Shown: positions 43,461-52,171, counted from the first letter of the stretch. The stretch is 64,000 nt of DNA from Chitinophagales bacterium (GCA_017303855.1 JAFLBL010000002.1:248001-312000); one strand, 5' to 3'. Numbers and translations: made by a program. The notes: generated by a model from the sequence alone, not told the origin.

Positions 43461-44714
43461 TTATTGAATTACCACTTTCGTAGTGAATACGTTTCTGTTT
43501 ACTCCATCGGTTACTTTCACGAGGTAAATGCCTTTTGCTGCAGCGGGATCCAGCTGTATGGTTTGTGCATGGTATTCACCACTGATGCTGATGGTTTGTT
43601 GTTGTACCTGGCGTCCCATTACATCTGTTATCAGCAGAGAATAGTTTCCGGCTTTGAGCTGACTGAATTGTACTACGAATTTATTATCCGTTACCGGGTT
43701 GGGGAAAATGGCCAGGGTGCCTTCTCCGCTATTCGGTAAAGGATTGCGGCTGGCAAAATTTACCGTGTTTGTATTTTTTGCTGAAGTAGTAAGCAGGTTG
43801 CTGCTGGCCAGATCGGAACTGTTCCAGGAAGTGCCGCTGATGGAAAAGGGACTGGCTGTCCAGTTGCGATGGTCAACCGTAAAGTAGTCCAGTTTAAGGG
43901 CACTGCTTACTACAATTTTATTATCGCTGGTTACGGCGGCTCCATTTACCCCGAATCCTTCGGGTAATCCGGTTATCATTCCCAGGTGAGTGGCCACTTT
44001 TGTTTCCGGATGTATGCGGAATACATGGTTACGGGCGGAGAAAACATAGAGTTGCCCGTCATCGCCGGCAATCATATCACCCCCAAAACTGGTGCAGGCA
44101 TTGTGTATGGACACTTCTTTATTGGCCGGATCATCCACAAGGGTACCCAGGTCACGGGTAACGCCTTTTTTCCCGGTGCTGAATTGGATCAGCTGCGTGG
44201 CATCATTAGTTATCGCATAGCCGGTGCCGTTAGGTGTTATGACCATACGGGTAACGATATTTCCCTGGTCGGCGTTTTTAACGGGCTTGCCGGTAAAGCC
44301 TTTGTCGGTTACAAAATAAACCTTCATGGTCTTCAGGTCAATATACCGGAGCTGGTCAAAAAGCATAGGAGTGTAATACAGGCGGTTTGTTTTTTTATCA
44401 AAAGCCATGGCGGCTACTCCTCCTGCAAAAGCGCTGTTGACGAGGGTGCCCAGCCGGGCATCGGTTTGTAAAGCGGCCTGTTCATTTTTACCGGCGATAT
44501 AAGCCGGTGTATTTTGGTCGCTGCCATTTAGTAACACGGTGCTGTATTCACCGGTCTGCAGGTTGAGCCGGCGTAAATAACTCCAGTTACTGCCCAGTTG
44601 AGTGGCATCGGTAATTGCATAGGCAAAACGATCTGCCTGCTGGGCATTGCTATTGGCCGGTACGGTGCAGAGACCGGTAGTGAATAAGGTCAGAAGGGGT
44701 AAAAATTTACGCAT
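43461..44714 (-). CDS. Type IX secretion cargo protein with beta-propeller-like body
   Basis: 417 aa, signal peptide ending SNAQ. The body (about 25-320) is built of propeller-like strands (RFAYAITDATQLGSNWSYLR, GGVAAMAFDKKTNRLYYTPM, DDGQLYVFSARNHVFRIH). The C-terminal 80 residues are a type A sorting domain: LAIFPNPVTDNKFVVQF, YSLLITDVMGRQVQQQ, AAKGIYLVKVTDG, VFTTKVVIQ. Secreted to the surface by T9SS, function unknown. Similar architecture to the next gene but without the PKD-like part. Upstream gap contains the terminator of the 44871 gene. Confidence 0.88.
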   Translation of the reverse strand: MRKFLPLLTLFTTGLCTVPANSNAQQADRFAYAITDATQLGSNWSYLRRLNLQTGEYSTVLLNGSDQNTPAYIAGKNEQAALQTDARLGTLVNSAFAGGVAAMAFDKKTNRLYYTPMLFDQLRYIDLKTMKVYFVTDKGFTGKPVKNADQGNIVTRMVITPNGTGYAITNDATQLIQFSTGKKGVTRDLGTLVDDPANKEVSIHNACTSFGGDMIAGDDGQLYVFSARNHVFRIHPETKVATHLGMITGLPEGFGVNGAAVTSDNKIVVSSALKLDYFTVDHRNWTASPFSISGTSWNSSDLASSNLLTTSAKNTNTVNFASRNPLPNSGEGTLAIFPNPVTDNKFVVQFSQLKAGNYSLLITDVMGRQVQQQTISISGEYHAQTIQLDPAAAKGIYLVKVTDGVNRNVFTTKVVIQ

Positions 44715-44800
44715 ACACAGGTTTTTTGTTGCCCGATTAAATTACAACAATTCCCGGTGGGTCAAAAATGAAATTTTACGGGTGGTCATATTAAAAATAA

Positions 44801-44828
44801 ACCCCTCCTGAGCGAATCACGGAGGGGT
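44801..44828 (-). terminator. Terminator of the 44871 T9SS gene
   Basis: Arms ACCCCTCC (44801-44808) and GGAGGGGT (44821-44828) with a 12-nt loop. On the minus strand it is followed by TTATTTTTAAT. It lies 42 bp after the stop of the 44871 gene and upstream of the 43461 gene. Confidence 0.85.
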
Positions 44829-44870
44829 CAAGGTATAAAAACCCTGAGCATTGCCTTACTGATGGTGCGT

Positions 44871-46670
44871 TTACTTTACAATCGAAAATTTCATTGCAGA
44901 TTGTTCATTGCCATTCACCAGTTGAATAATATAAATACCTGATTGCAGGTTGTTCAGGTTATTGACCCGGATACTGTTGGTACCCTGGGATACAGAATTT
45001 TGTTGTTGCAGTACCTGGCGGCCGGCCATATCCACAATGCGGATATTTACCAGACTGTTTTGTACAGCTTCGAAACGTACGGTGGTGGAAGCGCCGCTTA
45101 CTACAGGATTCGGGCTGAGACTGATTCCGCTGATCGTTTTCTTTTCTTTGCGCACCATAATTACGGGGCTGCAGCTGAATTTGCCATCCAGATCCACCAT
45201 TTTAAGGCGGTAGTAAACCACATCATCGCTCAGCCGGCTGATATCATCGGCAGACTGATAGCTGCTGCGGCCTGCATTGCCCAGTGCGTTTTTACTGGCC
45301 ACGGTGCTGTAACCGGAAGCAGAAGCCGTTTTTCTTTCCACTTCGTAATGACTGAAGTTGATTTCATTTTCAGTTTCCCAGCTGATCATTGTGTTGCCAT
45401 TGCGGTAGGCTGCTGTGAAATTCAGCAGGGTAACGGGCAGGGTAGACTGAGTTGGAAATACATTCGAAGCCAGATCCTGCAGACCGGATACCGATACTAC
45501 CAGTGCGCACTCTACAGTACCCGTGGTGCCATTCGCAGTATTCTGATCAATAAAATACAAACCGTTATCAGTGGAGAGGTATAATGAACCCAGGAGGTCA
45601 AAAGCCACACCGTTAACCCGGCCACTGAAGGGTGAGCCACCGGGTGTTACCAGGTCCCATCTTTTATTGATGGTGGTGTTGCTGCCGTTGGGCAAACCGA
45701 TAAAGATCTGGGTTACGCCATTGCCATCATTGGCCAGTGCATAGATGTTACCGGTACCTGAGATACAAAGGTCGCCATTTTGAAAAGTAGAAGCAGCTCC
45801 GCCGTTGATGGTAACATTGGCATCCACCATGGTAATCGTTACAGGATTTACACCATCAGAAATAAACTTAGCCAGGAACAACGTGGTGCCATCCCCTGCC
45901 AGGATCCAACCGGTACCATCAGGACCCATACCCAGACGAACAAACCCAAGGCTGTTGGTATTGCCGGCACCGTTTACATCCAGAGAACCGATCAGTTTAG
46001 TATCGGCACCAGTAGCGGTGGCGGCAAATACTTCCACCACACCTCCGTTACCGGATGTATTGGGCAGCCAGTAAAAATGGCCTGCATTAGGAGTGGGTAA
46101 AGGCGAACGGCCCAGTGCAGCAGTTGATGTACCACCGGTGGCCCCGTTGGGGAAGGTAGGGGCAAATATATTCGTGGGTCCGCTTACATAAGTGCCATTC
46201 GTAACACGGAAACCTGATACCTGGGTACCATTTGAAGAAGTAGCCCAGAGGTTAGCGGGTAAAGCTGCATTTACGGTTACCGTAGTTGCGGTGGAAGTTG
46301 CACTTAAGCCATTAGATCCTCCTTCAGCAACAGTACAGGTAATCTGGTAAGTACCAGCGGTTGAAAAAGTTGCAGTGGTGGTTAAACTGTTTCCGTTACT
46401 GCTGGATATTACGGCCGGATTATTGGTAAATGTTACACCGGCAGGTGAGGAACTGAATGTGTACGTAAACGAACTATTACCGCCGGGCCAGTTGGAATTA
46501 TTGCTGTTACGTTGTGCGGTAAAACTGATTGTGCTGCCTGCGGTGATGGTTTGCGCTGTACCGGGTGTTAAGGTAACAGTGGGCGTTTGTGCATTGACCG
46601 CTAAAGCGAAAAGGCTGGTAAATAAAAAGGTGATTAACCCCTTTACGTGTGTAAAAGTTTTCATGCTCAT
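44871..46670 (-). CDS. Type IX secretion cargo protein with Ig/PKD-like domain
   Basis: 599 aa from the ATG at 46670 (MSMKTFTHV); an ATG two codons later is equally possible. Signal peptide ends ALAVNAQ. An Ig/PKD-like domain (about 23-140: QTITAGSTISFTAQRN, FSTAGTYQITCTVAEGG) is followed by a propeller-like body (about 145-415), a fibronectin-like linker (MISWETENEINFSHYEVER) and the type A sorting domain (ISLSPNPVVSGASTTV, VDMAGRQVLQQQ, QSGIYIIQLVNG, MKFSIVK). Ligand unknown. Its transcript may have a 215-nt leader. Confidence 0.9.
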   Translation of the reverse strand: MSMKTFTHVKGLITFLFTSLFALAVNAQTPTVTLTPGTAQTITAGSTISFTAQRNSNNSNWPGGNSSFTYTFSSSPAGVTFTNNPAVISSSNGNSLTTTATFSTAGTYQITCTVAEGGSNGLSATSTATTVTVNAALPANLWATSSNGTQVSGFRVTNGTYVSGPTNIFAPTFPNGATGGTSTAALGRSPLPTPNAGHFYWLPNTSGNGGVVEVFAATATGADTKLIGSLDVNGAGNTNSLGFVRLGMGPDGTGWILAGDGTTLFLAKFISDGVNPVTITMVDANVTINGGAASTFQNGDLCISGTGNIYALANDGNGVTQIFIGLPNGSNTTINKRWDLVTPGGSPFSGRVNGVAFDLLGSLYLSTDNGLYFIDQNTANGTTGTVECALVVSVSGLQDLASNVFPTQSTLPVTLLNFTAAYRNGNTMISWETENEINFSHYEVERKTASASGYSTVASKNALGNAGRSSYQSADDISRLSDDVVYYRLKMVDLDGKFSCSPVIMVRKEKKTISGISLSPNPVVSGASTTVRFEAVQNSLVNIRIVDMAGRQVLQQQNSVSQGTNSIRVNNLNNLQSGIYIIQLVNGNEQSAMKFSIVK

Positions 46671-46885
46671 GGTTTTATAGTAGTAAAAAAAATCCTTGTT
46701 CAAATTGGTTTTGAACGGAACTGGATGCTCAGGGTCATCGGAGGATTGGAAATCAGGAGGGTCTTTAGAGGAGATTGGGTCGGATTAATACATGATGCCA
46801 GGCATCATAACATGGGGTGTTTCAGAAAGGAGTTGGGTCGGATACAGGGCGAAGCCCCTGGTACTTTTCGGAGGATGGGATCTTG
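46671..46885 (-). other. Long putative 5' leader with repeated motifs
   Basis: If the promoter at 46889-46919 is used, the mRNA leader is about 215 nt. On the minus strand it is pyrimidine-rich with repeated ATCCKMCC-like words (ATCCGACCCAACTCC and ATCCGACCCAATCTCC), a hairpin GATGCC-T-GGCATC and a small CAGGGGCTTCGCCCTG hairpin. No known riboswitch class is recognised. Confidence 0.4.
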
Positions 46886-46888
46886 AAA

Positions 46889-46919
46889 CAAAAATAAGTC
46901 GCGGTTCGTCGATTTGCAA
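46889..46919 (-). promoter_or_regulatory. Promoter of the 44871 T9SS gene
   Basis: Minus strand: TATTTTTG (46896-46889), an exact TAnnTTTG -7 box, with TTG at 46919-46917 as the -33 box, 20 bp apart. This is the best textbook Bacteroidota promoter in the region; the gene start is about 215 bp downstream. Confidence 0.6.
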
Positions 46920-46968
46920 GTAAATACCGAAATATTTTTTGTATAAATACTTAGTTTAATACGTAAAA

Positions 46969-47562
46969 TTACGGGGCTGATTTTTTCCAGCTTTGATAAT
47001 CAGGAAGTTGAAAATTCCTGTTTTTCCCAGGTTTTCGGTGCGGCTTACAGGGTTTCAGCCCGGTATTACAGTCTGCGGGTAACTCCTGGTACAGTCGGGT
47101 ACCTTCGGTTTTCCAGTTCAGCATTTCATCACTTACCTGCCTGATAATTTTTCCCGGGTTGCCGACGACCACACTGCGGGGAGGAATGATTTCCCCTTCT
47201 TTTATCAGGGTAAGCGCGCCGACAATACTCTCATCACCCAGCTGTACATGATCCATGAGTACACAGTTCATACCTACCAGGCAGTTTTTCCCGATCTGTG
47301 CTCCATGGATAATGGCACCATGTCCGATATGCGCGCCTTCTTGTAATAACACCGTAAGTCCGGGAAACATATGGATGGTACAGTTCTCCTGCACATTACA
47401 GCCATCTTCCAGTATGATACGGCCCCAGTCGCCTCTTAAGGCCGCGCCGGGACCGATATAACAGTCTTTACCAATGATCACATCTCCGGTTATTGCTGCC
47501 TGTGGATGTACAAAAGCGGATTTGTGTACCACGGGTTTTATTCCTTTAAAGGCGTAAAACAT
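46969..47562 (-). CDS. paaY: Gamma-carbonic anhydrase-like hexapeptide protein PaaY
   Basis: 197 aa left-handed beta-helix protein. Hexapeptide repeats run from AAITGDVIIGKDCYIGPGA to VQLGDESIVGALTLI (about 22-125); metal-binding histidines appear in CTIHMF, AHIGHGAIIHGA. PaaY is a thioesterase that rescues CoA from dead-end ring-oxidised intermediates of the phenylacetate route. It is the last gene of the paaABCDGIY operon, 4 bp after paaI. Position and family agree; the C-terminal 30 residues are extra and basic. Confidence 0.88.
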   Translation of the reverse strand: MFYAFKGIKPVVHKSAFVHPQAAITGDVIIGKDCYIGPGAALRGDWGRIILEDGCNVQENCTIHMFPGLTVLLQEGAHIGHGAIIHGAQIGKNCLVGMNCVLMDHVQLGDESIVGALTLIKEGEIIPPRSVVVGNPGKIIRQVSDEMLNWKTEGTRLYQELPADCNTGLKPCKPHRKPGKNRNFQLPDYQSWKKSAP

Positions 47563-47566
47563 GAGG

Positions 47567-47992
47567 TCAGATTAATTTTTTATCGGTACGGTAACAAAGT
47601 CCTTTAAACAGGGCCACCACATGGTCTTTCTGGTTGCGGATCTCCACCTGGTACAGTCCGGTGGATTGACCATTGTGTATTTCCGTGGCCACGGCCGTTA
47701 GTATATCCCCGATATGCACGGGTTTGATGAAATTGATGGAGGTATCGAGTGCCATTGAAAGTGTATTGCGGTTGTTGCAGGCAAAGGCAAACGCGCTGTC
47801 GGCCAGCGAAAAAGCAATGCCTCCATGGATAATACCAAAGCCGTTGACCATTTCCTCCCGGATGGTCATACGGACGCGGCTGTATCCTTCGCGGATATCC
47901 AGCACCGTTATACCGAGCCAGCGGCTGAATGCGTCGTGCTCCAGCATATGGGTAACCACCGCGGCGGCCTCTTTGTCTTTAGCTGTATGCAT
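47567..47992 (-). CDS. paaI: Hydroxyphenylacetyl-CoA thioesterase PaaI
   Basis: 141 aa hotdog-fold protein. The signature MVNGFGIIHGGIAFSLADSAFAFACN (about 50-75) contains the catalytic Asp and the conserved HGG. PaaI hydrolyses hydroxyphenylacetyl-CoA and related esters formed when the pathway stalls. It starts 3 bp after the paaG stop and is followed by paaY, so all three are translated from one mRNA. Confidence 0.92.
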   Translation of the reverse strand: MHTAKDKEAAAVVTHMLEHDAFSRWLGITVLDIREGYSRVRMTIREEMVNGFGIIHGGIAFSLADSAFAFACNNRNTLSMALDTSINFIKPVHIGDILTAVATEIHNGQSTGLYQVEIRNQKDHVVALFKGLCYRTDKKLI

Positions 47993-47995
47993 AAT

Positions 47996-48769
47996 TTATT
48001 CTCCTTTAAATTGTGGCGTTCTTTTTTCCAGGAAAGCGCTAACCCCTTCTTTGAAATCTGCGGTACGGGCCGCCCGTTGCTGAAAAACATCTTCATCCTG
48101 CAGTTGTTCGTCAAATGTATTGGTGTATGAAAGCTGCAGTACCTGTTTTGTATAAGCAAGCCCGCGGGTTGGCATGTCCGACAGTGTCGTTGCTATTTTA
48201 ATGGCTTCCCCGCTAAGCTGATCATCGGGAAATACTTTATACAGCATACCCAGTCGTTCCGCTTCCTCCGCCCCCACTTTTTCTCCCAGCATCATCAGGG
48301 CCGATGCTTTCTGCCAGCCGATCAGCCGGGGCAGGGTATGGGTGCCACCACTGTCCGGAATCAGGCCGATTTTACTGAAAGCCTGAATAAAAGATGCCGA
48401 CCTGGCGGCAAGGACAATATCACAACAGAGGGCAATATTGGCACCGGCACCGGCAGCCACCCCGTTTACAACGGCGATCACCGGCTTTTCCAGTTTGCGG
48501 ATACGGGTCACCAGCGGATTATAATGTTCACTCAATATACGCTCCATACCCGGACCGTGGGGATCAGTTACTTCAGCCAGGTCCTGACCGGCACAAAAGG
48601 CTTTGCCCGCACCTGTAATCACTACAGCCCGTATGGCAGGATCCGCACAGGCATCCAGTTTAAACTGCATGAGGAGGGCCATTTCCCGGTTAAAGGCATT
48701 GAACTTCTCCGGCCGGTTGAGGGTGATGAAGGCAACGCTTTTTTTTATTTCAAAAAGAATGGATGACAT
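47996..48769 (-). CDS. paaG: 1,2-epoxyphenylacetyl-CoA isomerase PaaG
   Basis: 257 aa crotonase-fold protein converting the 1,2-epoxide to oxepin-CoA. The oxyanion loop FCAGQDLAEV and AAGAGANIALCCDIVLA are normal. At the catalytic loop it has GLIPDSGGTHTLPRL, where Asp replaces the glutamate of hydratases; this Asp is the hallmark of PaaG rather than PaaF. The gene is 33 bp downstream of paaD on the same strand. Confidence 0.92.
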   Translation of the reverse strand: MSSILFEIKKSVAFITLNRPEKFNAFNREMALLMQFKLDACADPAIRAVVITGAGKAFCAGQDLAEVTDPHGPGMERILSEHYNPLVTRIRKLEKPVIAVVNGVAAGAGANIALCCDIVLAARSASFIQAFSKIGLIPDSGGTHTLPRLIGWQKASALMMLGEKVGAEEAERLGMLYKVFPDDQLSGEAIKIATTLSDMPTRGLAYTKQVLQLSYTNTFDEQLQDEDVFQQRAARTADFKEGVSAFLEKRTPQFKGE

Positions 48770-48802
48770 ACTCTTTTTTCTATAGTATAAAAATCAGATT
48801 GA

Positions 48803-49300
48803 TCAATGACATTTAAAATAATCAAAAGGTTCTTTGCATGCTGCACATTTGTACAATGCTTTGCAGGCCGTGCTGCCAAATTCGCTGATCCGGCTGGTAT
48901 GCCAGCTGTTGCAATGAGGGCATTGTACCGCTTCATGCGGGGCAAACAGTTCGTCGCTGCAGACCTGTTGTTTCGGGTTGGGTGGAGCTATGCCGTAAGC
49001 TTTCAGTTTTTGTTTTCCATGCTCCGTCATCCAGTCGGTGGTCCAGGCCGGACTGATACTGTTTTTTATAATAACCGGTGAAAAACCTTTTGCCATCAGT
49101 TCCATCCGGATAGCGGCGGCAATTACATCCATGGCCGGGCAACCGGTATAAGTGGGGGTAATGGTCACCGTTAGTGCCTGCCCGGTTTGCTGAATATCCC
49201 GCACGATGCCCATGTCCACAATACTGAGTACCGGGATCTCCGGGTCAACCACTTCTTCCAGGTATGACCAGAGGGCATTATTTTCAGCAGTTCTGTTCAT
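48803..49300 (-). CDS. paaD: Phenylacetyl-CoA epoxidase accessory subunit PaaD
   Basis: 165 aa from the ATG at 49300, which overlaps the paaC stop in TAATG. The N-terminal DUF59/MIP18 domain has VVDPEIPVLSIVDMGIVRDI and TYTGCPAMDVI. The C-terminus holds two CxxC pairs (VQCPHCNSWH and YKCAACKEPFDYFKCH), the zinc-ribbon of PaaD/PaaJ-type proteins. PaaD is thought to help maturation of the iron or iron-sulfur centres of the epoxidase complex. Confidence 0.93.
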   Translation of the reverse strand: MNRTAENNALWSYLEEVVDPEIPVLSIVDMGIVRDIQQTGQALTVTITPTYTGCPAMDVIAAAIRMELMAKGFSPVIIKNSISPAWTTDWMTEHGKQKLKAYGIAPPNPKQQVCSDELFAPHEAVQCPHCNSWHTSRISEFGSTACKALYKCAACKEPFDYFKCH

Positions 49301-50037
49301 TACCATTCACAACCGGGATAAGCCCGTTGCATATATTGTAAATCGGATAATATAAATCCTAAATGCTCGGTGTGCATGCCGTTTTTACCGCCGGTATGCA
49401 TAAATACATTTTCCGGAACGGCGAGGCTGGCCTGGGTAAACACTTCTCTTACTTTACTATAAAAAGCGTCTTTTAAGCCGGCCGGATCGGAACCGGCAGC
49501 CGTTTCATAATCAGCCGGTACAAAAAACTCGCCGGTATAACACCACAGTTCACTCACCGCCTTATTCATTCTGCGGGCACTCTCTTCCGTGCCGTCCCCG
49601 AGCCGGATCACCCACTCGCTGCCCCAGCGCAGATGATACCGTACTTCTTTCAGCGATTTTTCTGCAATAGCTGCCAATGTGGAATCGCTATGCGTGAGTA
49701 AGGATTGATAAAGATAAAACTGGAAAGTACTGACAAAAAACTGCCGCAGTATCGTTTGCGCCCAGTCACCATTGGGTTGTTCCGCGAGCAGGCAATTTTT
49801 AAATTCTCTTTCTGTGCGCAAAAAGGCCAGGCTGTCTTCTGTTGCCCCGTTTCCTTTCAGTTCCGCCGCATACTGATATAAACTTCTTGCCTGTCCGATC
49901 AGGTCCAGCGATATGTTCGTAATGGCAATATCCTGCTCCAGCACCGGTCCATGGCCACACCATTCGGCATTACGCTGGCCCAGGATAAGGGCATTGTCGG
50001 CCAGGTGGAGGATGTAATTGGTATATGATTGGGTCAT
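49300..50037 (-). CDS. paaC: 1,2-phenylacetyl-CoA epoxidase subunit PaaC
   Basis: 245 aa ferritin-like structural subunit of the multicomponent epoxidase. DNALILGQRNAEWCGHGPVLEQDIAI near the N-terminus, LAEQPNGDWAQTILRQFFVSTFQ in the middle and EHLGFILSDLQYMQRAYPGC at the C-terminus are the family marks. PaaC lacks a full di-iron site and scaffolds PaaA. It follows paaB after a 99-bp gap filled with an inverted octamer array and overlaps paaD by one base. Confidence 0.95.
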   Translation of the reverse strand: MTQSYTNYILHLADNALILGQRNAEWCGHGPVLEQDIAITNISLDLIGQARSLYQYAAELKGNGATEDSLAFLRTEREFKNCLLAEQPNGDWAQTILRQFFVSTFQFYLYQSLLTHSDSTLAAIAEKSLKEVRYHLRWGSEWVIRLGDGTEESARRMNKAVSELWCYTGEFFVPADYETAAGSDPAGLKDAFYSKVREVFTQASLAVPENVFMHTGGKNGMHTEHLGFILSDLQYMQRAYPGCEW

Positions 50038-50041
50038 TGGG

Positions 50042-50130
50042 TTAAGTTGAAAGTTGATCAGTTGAAAAGTTGATAAGGAGGTTGCAAAAGATGAGCCCTT
50101 TTCAACCTGTTAACATTTTAACCTTTCAAC
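50042..50130. repeat. Inverted octamer arrays between paaB and paaC
   Basis: Left: AAGTTGA/AAGTTGAT/CAGTTGAA/AAGTTGAT units (50044-50078). Right: complementary TTTTCAACC, TGTTAACA, TTTTAACC, TTTCAACA (50099-50131). The two sides can pair as a long imperfect hairpin inside the paa operon mRNA, ending 6 bp from the paaB stop. It may stabilise, attenuate or space the two cistrons. Confidence 0.75.
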
Positions 50131-50136
50131 AGTACA

Positions 50137-50496
50137 CTACATGTGATTGACTTCGTCCGGCAATTCATAAAACGTCGGATGCCGGTAAATTTTATCCACC
50201 GCTGGTTCATATAGTTCTCCCGCTTCTTCCGGATTGGTAGCTGTTATATACTTACTCTCCACCACCCATATACTGATGCCTTCCATACGGCGGGTATATA
50301 CATCCCGGGCGTTTTCTATCGCCATCTTAGCATCCGCGGCATGCAGACTGCCGGCATGTTTATGTTCCAGTCCGTTTTTGCTGCGGATAAACACTTCCCA
50401 AAGCGGCCAGTCATGACCGGAAGCGGAAGCGGGGGGCACGGCTCCGGTTTTATCTTCGGGGATGTCGCCGTAGTAGTACTTTCTTAGCAGGTTCAT
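50137..50496 (-). CDS. paaB: 1,2-phenylacetyl-CoA epoxidase subunit PaaB
   Basis: 119 aa. DWPLWEVFIRSKNGLEHKHAGSLHAADAKMAIENARDVYTRR (described here by its key motifs WEVFIR, HxHAGSLHA and YTRR) is the core of the small PaaB subunit, which bridges PaaAC modules in the epoxidase. SIWVVESKYI completes it. The N-terminal 22 residues are an extension not strictly conserved. Flanked on both sides by inverted octamer arrays. Confidence 0.93.
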   Translation of the reverse strand: MNLLRKYYYGDIPEDKTGAVPPASASGHDWPLWEVFIRSKNGLEHKHAGSLHAADAKMAIENARDVYTRRMEGISIWVVESKYITATNPEEAGELYEPAVDKIYRHPTFYELPDEVNHM

Positions 50497-50502
50497 GTTT
50501 GA

Positions 50503-50593
50503 ATAGTTGATATGTTGAAAAGTTGAAAGGTTGATAAGTTTTTTTCCTTTGAAACATCCATTTCAACTTGTAAACTTGTTAACTTGTCAACCT
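50503..50593. repeat. Inverted octamer arrays between paaA and paaB
   Basis: 8-bp units TAGTTGAT, ATGTTGAA, AAGTTGAA, AGGTTGAT (50504-50535 region) face inverted units TTTCAACT, TGTAAACT, TGTTAACT, TGTCAACC (50561-50592). The right array extends 15 bp into paaA and encodes its last residues KRLTS. Together they form a second intra-operon hairpin. Confidence 0.75.
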
Positions 50594-51508
50594 TTTCTTA
50601 GCGTATTCAATGGCCGCTTCCCTTACCCATTCACCTTCTTCCCATGCTTTCCGCCGGGCATCGAGCCGTTGTTTGTTACAGGGACCGTTTCCTTTCACCA
50701 CCTGCCAGAATTCGTCCCAGTTGATTTCGCCAAAGTCATAGTGCTTTCTCTCCTCATTCCATTTCAGATCGGGATCGGGTAAGTGCATGCCGAGTGTCTT
50801 GATCTGTTCAGCAATCATGTCGATGAAGTTTTGCCGCAGTTCGTCATTGCTTTTGCGTTTGATCTTCCACTTCATGCTCTGATCGCTGTTGGTACTTTCG
50901 GTATCGCGCGGGCCAAACATCATCAGCGCGGGCCACCACCAACGGTTGATGGCATCCTGGCACATGTCGCGTTGTTCTTTAGTGCCTCTTGATAAAACAA
51001 GTAATGCATCAAAACCCTGACGCTGGTGAAAGCTCTCTTCTTTACAAATACGTACCATGGCTCTTGCATACGGACCATAGGAAGTACGGGTGAGCATTAC
51101 CTGGTTCATGATAGCGGCTCCGTCCACCAGCCAGCCAATCGCCCCGATATCGGCCCAGCTAAGCGTGGGATAATTAAAAATAGAGGAGTATTTGGCTTTG
51201 CCGCTGTGGAGGTCATTGATCATTTCCTCGCGGCTCATGCCGAGTGTTTCGGCGGCGGAATAAAGATAGAGCCCGTGCCCGCCTTCATCCTGTACTTTGG
51301 CAAGCAGGATAGCTTTGCGTTTCAGGGAAGGAGCTCTCGATATCCAGTTGCCTTCGGGCAGCATACCCACAATTTCACTATGGGCATGCTGACTGATCTG
51401 GCGGATATTCGTTTTTCGATACGCATCCGGCATCTGATCCTTCGGCTCGATCTTGATTTCATTGTCTATTTTATCCTGAAACAGCTGGTCAGGATCCACT
51501 ACAGGCAT
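50579..51508 (-). CDS. paaA: 1,2-phenylacetyl-CoA epoxidase catalytic subunit PaaA
   Basis: 309 aa di-iron monooxygenase subunit that epoxidises the ring of phenylacetyl-CoA. The iron ligands are in [27 protein letters not shown] (E..H) and [14 protein letters not shown] (E..H). First gene of paaABCDGIY. Its promoter (51525-51557) has exact -7 and -33 boxes with a palindrome between them. The C-terminal KRLTS is encoded by the start of an octamer repeat array, so the natural tail may have been lengthened or replaced. Confidence 0.96.
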   Translation of the reverse strand: MPVVDPDQLFQDKIDNEIKIEPKDQMPDAYRKTNIRQISQHAHSEIVGMLPEGNWISRAPSLKRKAILLAKVQDEGGHGLYLYSAAETLGMSREEMINDLHSGKAKYSSIFNYPTLSWADIGAIGWLVDGAAIMNQVMLTRTSYGPYARAMVRICKEESFHQRQGFDALLVLSRGTKEQRDMCQDAINRWWWPALMMFGPRDTESTNSDQSMKWKIKRKSNDELRQNFIDMIAEQIKTLGMHLPDPDLKWNEERKHYDFGEINWDEFWQVVKGNGPCNKQRLDARRKAWEEGEWVREAAIEYAKKRLTS

Positions 51509-51510
51509 AG

Positions 51511-51557
51511 CAAACAGTTTGGATCAAATGTAAGTAAAACTAACAGCTGTTTGCAAA
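51511..51557 (-). promoter_or_regulatory. paaA promoter with two nested palindromes
   Basis: Minus strand: -33 TTTG (51557-51554), 21 bp, -7 TACATTTG (51532-51525, exact TAnnTTTG), ATG at 51508. A 10-bp palindrome AACAGCTGTT (51542-51551) lies between the boxes and a second, CAAAC-A-GTTTG (51511-51521), overlaps the transcription start. That placement fits repression, for example by the TetR-type protein encoded beside paaE. Confidence 0.7.
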
Positions 51558-51574
51558 AATGTATAAGGGAAAGT

Positions 51575-52171
51575 TCAGTTTTCCGGTGATTCTTCATCAA
51601 ACTCCGGATACACATTATCCGCCATTTTCCATTTACCTTTTTCTTTTACAAAGGGCACCACACTCCAGCTCCGGTCTTCGGGTTTATCACCGGGGCTGAG
51701 CGCCGAACCGATCCGGAGCAGGGCTTTGTTGCCGGTGATGATTACTTCATAAGTGTTCTTCGGGTCCGTATACCATTTGATGGTGTAATCAATACTCTCC
51801 TGTCCGCCTGCCCATCGATCATAGTCAAAGCCCGCCGGCATTTCCTCTTCGGGATCTGCTTTGAAACAACTGTCACTGAAACGGAAATGTTCCCGTTCCG
51901 CCGTTATATAAGCTTCTCCCACAAAAGGCACCGATTTCCGCAGGTAGGCAAAGTATTTTTCAGCCTCCTTCCAGTTGATATGGTATGGAGGGGCTTCGTC
52001 TTTACCGGTACCACTGTATAAGTCGAAACGGTTGAAAGCGGTTTCGTTTTTCTGGTAAAATTTCAGGAAAGAGAAAAAGGTTTGCCTGATTTGCTGCTGT
52101 TCTTTATTGAGCTGGCCCTGCGCAAAGACAGCAACCGTAAGCAGCAGGCAAAGCGGAATTGTTTTTTTCAT
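51575..52171 (-). CDS. Exported protein, unknown (DUF3828-like)
   Basis: 198 aa with signal peptide ending AQGQ. The body LNKEQQQIRQTFFSFLKFYQ, HINWKEAEKYFAYLRKS and DRSWSVVPFVKEKGKWKMADNV has the pattern of NTF2-like/DUF3828 periplasmic proteins: an N-terminal helix, then a cone of strands ending with K-x-KWK. That family is not firm here. It lies between the paaA promoter and the terminator of the 52234 gene and does not belong to either operon clearly. Confidence 0.6.
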   Translation of the reverse strand: MKKTIPLCLLLTVAVFAQGQLNKEQQQIRQTFFSFLKFYQKNETAFNRFDLYSGTGKDEAPPYHINWKEAEKYFAYLRKSVPFVGEAYITAEREHFRFSDSCFKADPEEEMPAGFDYDRWAGGQESIDYTIKWYTDPKNTYEVIITGNKALLRIGSALSPGDKPEDRSWSVVPFVKEKGKWKMADNVYPEFDEESPEN

